A DNA stretch of 8,669 bases from Acidimicrobiaceae bacterium (GTDB lineage: Bacteria > Actinomycetota > Acidimicrobiia > Acidimicrobiales > RAAP-2), in contig PMFY01000318.1 in NCBI GenBank assembly GCA_003157945.1, forward strand, positions 1 through 8,669, in the 5' to 3' direction. Under the pieces are notes generated by a model, which was not told the DNA's origin, ran no database searches, and was given only the letters and a program-made list of their open reading frames with translations. Position numbers and translations under genes: made by a program. Shown one piece after another: positions 5,607 through 8,669 of the stretch. The number at the start of each line of letters is the position of its first letter. The stretch's first letter is position 1.

Positions 5607-8584
5607 GACATCAGCTCCCAGTCCGGCCCGCGGCGCCGGAATTCGAAGGTACCCGGCCCGAGCCGATGGTGCGACCGACCGACGACCAGCGAGGTCGGCT
5701 TGTCGACGGTGAGGTGGAGGCGGGCCCGCTCCTTGCGGAGGTGCACCGCCGCGCCGTGGAAGCGCACCCGCACCTCGAGGCCCGACCACTGGGGCGGCAG
5801 CACCGGCTCGACGTGCAGGCTGCCCGAGCGGGCCCGCAGGCCGGCGAAGCCGAAGGCCATGGCCTGCCAGAGACCGCCCATGGTGGCGAGGTGGAGGCCG
5901 CCCGAGCTCGACCCCGTGAGGTCGTCGAGGTCGAGGAGTGCCGCGGTGCGCAGCGACTCGAGCGCCGGCTCGAAATTGCGCACCCGCGCCTGGAGCGAGG
6001 CATAGATGGCGGGTGAGAGCGAACTGCCGTGGGCGGTGCGCGGCTCGTAGTAGCGCAGATTCGGCTCGAGGCTGCCGGGGACGACCTCGTCGGGCACCAG
6101 GTGGTGGAGCATCAGGACGTCGGCCTGCTTGACCACCTGGGCACCGTGGGTGCGCTCGGGTCCCAGGAGCAGGTCGGCGGCGATGGGCCGCCGCGGTGCC
6201 GCCTCGGCGATGATCAGCGGCTCGAGGCGGTGGAACCCGGCGAACTGCTCGTAGATCCCGGTGTCCCCGTCGTAGCCGTCGTAGAGGCCGGCGGCCAGCT
6301 CCAGCCACCGGGCGCGCTCCTCCGGGGTGACCCCGTCCGGGTCCACGTCCAGGAGCTCGGCCGCCCGACGCAGGTTCCACCGGGCCAGCACGTTGGTGCA
6401 GGCGTTGTCATCCACCGGCTCGTGGTACTCGTCCGGGCCGATCACCCCGAAGATGTGGCCCACGCCTTCGGCGTCGACGCGGATCCGCGAGGCCCAGTAC
6501 CGGGCCGTGCCCGCCAGGAGCGTGCGGAGCGGTCCGGCGGCGAACGCCTGGTCACCGGTCCACTCGACATAGGTGTCGGCCGCCAGGGCGACCTGGGCGA
6601 CGATGTGCTCCTCGAGTTGACCTGTCCGGATCGGCACCAGGCGACCGGTGCGGTCGCGGGCGCTGAGCGGGGTGACGTCCTCACCGGTTCGGGCCGACTC
6701 CCACGGGAAGCGTGCACCGTCCCGGCCGAGCGCCCGGGCGGCGGCCAGTGCGGCCGGCAGGCGGCGCAACCGGTACTCGAGCATGGCCCGGGCCGACGCC
6801 GGATGGGTGGCGGCCAGGAACGGCAGCACGAAGGCATCCGCGTCCCAGAAGACGTGCCCGCTGTACCCGGATCCGGTCAGGCCGCGCGGGCCGACCGCCG
6901 CCTCACCGGCGTCGCCCACGGAGCCCATCAGGTGGAACAGCGCGAACCGGACGGCGGACTGCAGCCGCTCGTCCCCCTCGATGGTCACGTCGGCGTGTTC
7001 CCAGCGATCGGCCCAGGTCCGCCGGTGGGACGCCAGCAGCCGGTCGACACCCACACCCGCCTGCTCGATGGCCGCGGCGGCGACCGCGTCCGGCGGTGGC
7101 GGCGCATCGCTCCCGGACCGGACGGCCACCACACGATCGACGACCGCACGGGTCGGCTCGACACCGGGATTCCCCGTCCGGCGCACCGCACGGGTCTGCA
7201 CGCCGGCGGCGGCGATGCCCCCCGGCGTGCCGGCCACCCGCATCCACCGCGTCCCCGCCAGCCGTCCCGTCTCGACGCTGTCGGCGTCGCGTGGCGCCCG
7301 GACCGGTGGTCCGGTGCGGTGACCGGTCGGCACCTCGGCCCGGAGCACCGCCGTCGTGGGACGGTCCAGGGCGAGGAACCGGACGCTCGTCACGACGGAC
7401 GACCCCGACCCGCTCCGCTCGTGGACCAGGCCGGACCGCAGGTCGAGGAGCCGGGCCACCGGTGCCGCCCGCCGGGACGGACCCAACGGGAACACCACCG
7501 GCCCGGCGAGGAGGTGCGTCGTCGGCCCGTTGCCGTCGTAGACGGACGTGGCCACGGTCCAGCCCTCGTCACCGCGCTCGCCGGCGAGCGGCGGCCCACC
7601 GGACCCCACGCGGCCGTCTGCCAGTGCGAACAGGACGTCCTGGTCCGGCATGGCCCGGCTGCTCCGCAATTCCGTCACCACGGTCCATCCGGGCTGTCCG
7701 ACCGCCTCGGGGAGCGAGCGTCCCCGTCGGCGCCGAAGCTGATCGGCCAGCACGCGTCGGAGCCCGGCTGCGCCCCCGGCCACCGAGAGGAGCCCCGGCC
7801 GGTCCCGGGCGTCGCGGGCCCCGACCAGCACGAAGGTCGCCTCCCGGACATCGGGGACGACCACCGGAACGGCGCGGTGGGGCAGCCAGGCGGCGCCGTC
7901 GACCAGGACGAGCAGCGTCCGTGGGTCGATGCCGCGCCGCCAGAGCTCATCGGCCGCGCCGAGCGCGATGTCGCCGGTGTCGATGAGCGAGAGGACCACA
8001 CACGAGCCGCTGACCGTGACCCGGGCCACCTCGATGCCCTCGGCGCGCGCCACGTCGGTCGCCACCTCGACCAGTCCGGCCACACCACCGATGCCGTGGT
8101 CGTGCAGCATCCGCTTGAGCGCCGTATGGCTCGGCGCGGTCGATCCGGGAGCCAGGTCGATGACCGCCCGGCCGAGGGTCCCGTCCGCCGGCTCCCGCCG
8201 GGCCTGCAGGCCGAAGGTGTGGAGCTGCCCGACGAGCGCCTCGCCGACCCGGGTGAGCAGGGCGGCGTCCTGTTCGTCCGTGGCGCCGTGCAGCACGGTC
8301 AGCTCCGTGCCGCTGACCAAGGCGCGGCCCGAGCCCCGGCTGTCCGCCACGAGCACAGGGACGGCCTCCGCCGGCAGCCGGCCGAGGCGCGCGGCCAGGT
8401 CGTCGACGGAGCCCGGGGCGACGTAGGCCACGGCCATCCCGGCATCGGCCAACGCCCCGAGCGACCGGGCGGTCCGTTCGGCGAGCGTCGCCGAGTCGCT
8501 CCACAGCAGGACGCCCTCGAACCGCCGGGCCAGCTCGCTCGGCACCCGGGCCGGGCCGTCACCGCGGGGGGGTCGTGAGGTCAC
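5603..8584 (-). CDS. GH65 family disaccharide phosphorylase-like enzyme with N-terminal HAD/trehalose-phosphatase-like domain
   Basis: A 993-residue cytosolic protein. Residues about 20-285 resemble the trehalose-phosphatase-like part of M. tuberculosis OtsB1 (Rv2006), but HAD motif I is missing (LLWSDSATL, where DxDxT is expected) and I find no GDDxTD. This part is probably not catalytic. Residues about 295-520 form the GH65 N-terminal beta-sandwich, about 530-915 the (alpha/alpha)6 barrel, and about 920-985 the C-terminal beta domain. Barrel hallmarks are HVFWDADAF (577-585), general acid E719 in IGPDEYH, KQADVL (819-824) and the phosphate-binding loop HGSSLS (852-857). That loop points to a phosphorylase rather than a hydrolase. 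The substrate may be trehalose, maltose, kojibiose or similar; sequence alone does not decide. The GTG start at 8584 overlaps the upstream stop as GTGA, with GGAG (8593-8596) 8 bases upstream. Rv2006 joins beta-PGM, phosphatase-like and GH65 parts in one chain, while here beta-PGM is a separate gene. Confidence 0.9.
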   Translation of the reverse strand: MTSRPPRGDGPARVPSELARRFEGVLLWSDSATLAERTARSLGALADAGMAVAYVAPGSVDDLAARLGRLPAEAVPVLVADSRGSGRALVSGTELTVLHGATDEQDAALLTRVGEALVGQLHTFGLQARREPADGTLGRAVIDLAPGSTAPSHTALKRMLHDHGIGGVAGLVEVATDVARAEGIEVARVTVSGSCVVLSLIDTGDIALGAADELWRRGIDPRTLLVLVDGAAWLPHRAVPVVVPDVREATFVLVGARDARDRPGLLSVAGGAAGLRRVLADQLRRRRGRSLPEAVGQPGWTVVTELRSSRAMPDQDVLFALADGRVGSGGPPLAGERGDEGWTVATSVYDGNGPTTHLLAGPVVFPLGPSRRAAPVARLLDLRSGLVHERSGSGSSVVTSVRFLALDRPTTAVLRAEVPTGHRTGPPVRAPRDADSVETGRLAGTRWMRVAGTPGGIAAAGVQTRAVRRTGNPGVEPTRAVVDRVVAVRSGSDAPPPPDAVAAAAIEQAGVGVDRLLASHRRTWADRWEHADVTIEGDERLQSAVRFALFHLMGSVGDAGEAAVGPRGLTGSGYSGHVFWDADAFVLPFLAATHPASARAMLEYRLRRLPAALAAARALGRDGARFPWESARTGEDVTPLSARDRTGRLVPIRTGQLEEHIVAQVALAADTYVEWTGDQAFAAGPLRTLLAGTARYWASRIRVDAEGVGHIFGVIGPDEYHEPVDDNACTNVLARWNLRRAAELLDVDPDGVTPEERARWLELAAGLYDGYDGDTGIYEQFAGFHRLEPLIIAEAAPRRPIAADLLLGPERTHGAQVVKQADVLMLHHLVPDEVVPGSLEPNLRYYEPRTAHGSSLSPAIYASLQARVRNFEPALESLRTAALLDLDDLTGSSSGGLHLATMGGLWQAMAFGFAGLRARSGSLHVEPVLPPQWSGLEVRVRFHGAAVHLRKERARLHLTVDKPTSLVVGRSHHRLGPGTFEFRRRGPDWELMS

Positions 8585-8669
8585 GGCAGCAGCTCCGCCA
8601 GGTCCCCGACCACCACGTCCGCGCCGTGCTCGGCCAGGGCGCGGGCCTGACCGACGCGGTCGACGCCCA
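8581..8669 (-). CDS. C-terminal end of a HAD-family beta-phosphoglucomutase-like hydrolase (partial)
   Basis: Only the last 28 codons and the stop are in the window; the gene continues beyond 8669. The visible end, GVDR...GADVVVGDLAELLP, has the closing pattern of HAD subfamily IA beta-phosphoglucomutases (a GVDR-type strand, then GAD-V-V-x-DL-x-EL). This enzyme class interconverts beta-glucose-1-phosphate and glucose-6-phosphate, which fits a product of the GH65 phosphorylase encoded directly downstream. The TGA stop (8581-8583) overlaps the GTG start of the GH65 gene by 4 bases (GTGA). The operon promoter must lie outside the window. The assignment rests on a short piece plus context. Confidence 0.72.
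   Translation of the reverse strand, partial: GVDRVGQARALAEHGADVVVGDLAELLP

Noticed and set aside
4851..6380. 509-codon minus-strand frame that continues upstream of the universal stress protein
   Set aside because: Only the part after the ATG at 5606 resembles a protein family. The preceding part is Arg/Pro/Ala-rich and lies out of frame over the GH65 gene, and the ATG at 5606 has a good ribosome binding site.
6029..8578. Very long open frame (849 codons) on the plus strand opposite the GH65 gene
   Set aside because: Its translation is rich in Arg, Gly, Pro, Gln and His with no family motif, and it mirrors the GH65 gene exactly. With almost all third positions G or C, stop codons are rare in the antisense frame, so it is a shadow.

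Overview
The window is high-GC DNA with the codon use and gene content of an actinobacterium. Nearly all third codon positions are G or C from about 1320 onward, starts are a mix of ATG and GTG, and the gene families are a Rv1264-type cyclase, a Rip3-type protease, a tandem universal stress protein and a GH65 enzyme joined to a phosphatase-like domain. The genus cannot be told from this stretch alone. Positions 1 to about 1320 have visibly lower GC and look like a different compositional block.

Layout. Positions 1-273 hold no convincing gene, only a leader with a strong ribosome binding site for the first gene. Positions 274-1596 (+) encode a REC-PAS-GGDEF protein, a predicted diguanylate cyclase with all key residues. 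It faces, tail to tail, a class III adenylate cyclase with a Rv1264-like regulatory half (1645-2742, -); a hairpin lies between them. Upstream of the cyclase on the same strand is a DJ-1/PfpI family protein (2796-3545, -). A 149-base divergent region (3546-3694) then separates it from a membrane site-2 protease with two CBS domains (3695-4846, +). This divergent region contains a 20-bp palindrome resembling the DevR/DosR/OsdR operators of actinobacteria. The protease gene converges, with a 4-base gap and a large shared hairpin, on a minus-strand operon. In transcription order that operon is the end of a HAD-family beta-phosphoglucomutase-like gene (8581-8669, cut by the window), a 993-residue HAD-like/GH65 protein (5603-8584) and a tandem universal stress protein (4851-5606). 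Each junction is a 4-base stop/start overlap (GTGA, then ATGA), so the three genes are very probably translationally coupled.

How it may work together (inference). The protease, universal stress protein, beta-PGM, phosphatase-like and GH65 modules correspond to families found in the Mycobacterium tuberculosis DosR dormancy regulon (Rv2625c/Rip3, Rv2005c and relatives, Rv2006/OtsB1). Together with the DevR-like palindrome, this suggests a hypoxia or redox dormancy locus. Its sugar branch would use phosphate to split an alpha-linked glucose disaccharide such as trehalose or maltose into glucose and beta-glucose-1-phosphate, which beta-PGM would convert to glucose-6-phosphate. Alongside sit one predicted c-di-GMP and one predicted cAMP synthase. 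The most unusual points are an abrupt codon-use break exactly at the GGDEF motif of the first gene, a histidine in place of the catalytic asparagine of the cyclase, and the phosphatase-like domain without HAD catalytic motifs on the GH65 enzyme.
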